Below are positions 63,733 through 64,000 of a stretch of DNA of 64,000 bases, piece after piece (the stretch's first letter is position 1; every line of letters starts with the position of its first letter). This DNA comes from Deinandra increscens subsp. villosa. Its lineage: Eukaryota > Streptophyta > Magnoliopsida > Asterales > Asteraceae. Both the position numbers and the translations under genes were made by a program. The notes under the pieces are model-generated. The model was not told where the DNA came from, made no database searches, and worked only from the letters and a program-made list of their open reading frames with translations. The stretch lies in contig JBCNJP010000007.1 in assembly GCA_039602395.1 (NCBI GenBank), forward strand, positions 106,425,387 through 106,489,386, in the 5' to 3' direction.

Positions 63733-64000
63733 AGTAAATTACACAGAAGGTCCTTTATGTATTACCTAAATTTTGGATTAGGTCCTTTAACTAAAGTATT
63801 TACACTAGACATCCTTTATGTTTTATATTTGTTTCGGAGAAGGTCCTTTATCACTAACGGTGTTAAATTGATCCGTTAAGTTAGGGGCAATATCGTCATT
63901 CATTATCTCTTATAATATAACCTTTAAAAAATAAAATAAAAACAATTAAAAAAAGGAATTCCTTAAAAAAAGCATCAGACCCTTCTTTCTTCTTCCTCTT
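63733..64000 (+). mobile_element. Mutator-like terminal region, incomplete
   Basis: Words AGGTCCTTTATGTATTACC, TTTTGGATTAGGTCCTTTAA, GAAGGTCCTTTATCACTAAC and GTTAGGGGCAATATCGTCAT are typical of the long ends of plant Mutator-like elements. Related words (GTCCTTTA, CCCTTAACTTTAAA) occur in the TIRs of the element at 35782. The other end lies outside the window. Confidence 0.5.

Overview
The window is plant nuclear DNA: AT-rich and dense in transposable elements, with no bacterial-style gene packing. The mixture of long-LTR Ty3/gypsy elements, Ty1/copia elements with initiator-tRNA-Met primer sites, hAT, CACTA, Mutator and Harbinger relatives, and a reverse-transcriptase-like family I associate with daisy-family genomes suggests a eudicot, probably Asteraceae. 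That placement is inference from sequence style, not from a search.

Layout. 1-5.1 kb: AT-rich DNA with a SINE-like relic, a TA-flanked foldback element and a broken hAT end. 5.2-10.3 kb: long-LTR gypsy material (a probable solo LTR at 5156-7717 plus fragments) and a minus-strand copia LTR. 10.3-12.4 kb: transposons strung between (TA)n microsatellites; one (10621-11902) carries a piece of an asparaginyl-tRNA synthetase gene. 12.7-24.0 kb: one 5'-truncated Athila/Tat-like gypsy element on the plus strand, with decayed RT, RNase H and integrase and a 3' LTR at 22265-23992. It is interrupted by two hAT elements with clean 8-bp target duplications and by a second TA-embedded cluster (17392-21706). 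24.3-33.4 kb: a minus-strand long-LTR gypsy relic split by a complete young copia element (24794-32498, target duplication AGATC).

33.4-39.9 kb: the most gene-like part. It holds a 42-residue basic microprotein gene on the minus strand (34155-34283), a Mutator-like element with paired G-boxes in both ends, a LINE-type ORF relic, a possible isolated exon and a Harbinger-like element with a proline-rich ORF. 39.9-45.7 kb: AT-rich sequence with a SINE-like relic, a hAT MITE and an LTR fragment. 45.7-50.8 kb: a minus-strand copia element in a tandem, internally deleted arrangement. 51.7-54.4 kb: more TA-embedded elements, then a CACTA terminus followed by a captured ureidoglycolate-hydrolase-like first exon. 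54.4-57.2 kb: copia and gypsy LTR/leader fragments. 58.0-59.9 kb: a GC-rich island with a broken RT-like gene, interrupted by a copia element (59902 onward) for which only gag is visible before 64000. A Mutator-like terminus opens at about 63733.

There is no operon logic. The themes are nested insertion, transposons sitting inside (TA)n repeats, gene-fragment capture by three classes of DNA transposon, and LTR/leader regions filled with variants of one short GC-containing word. The TA-embedded families, with a filled and an empty copy of the same element in one window, are the strongest candidate for something little described.
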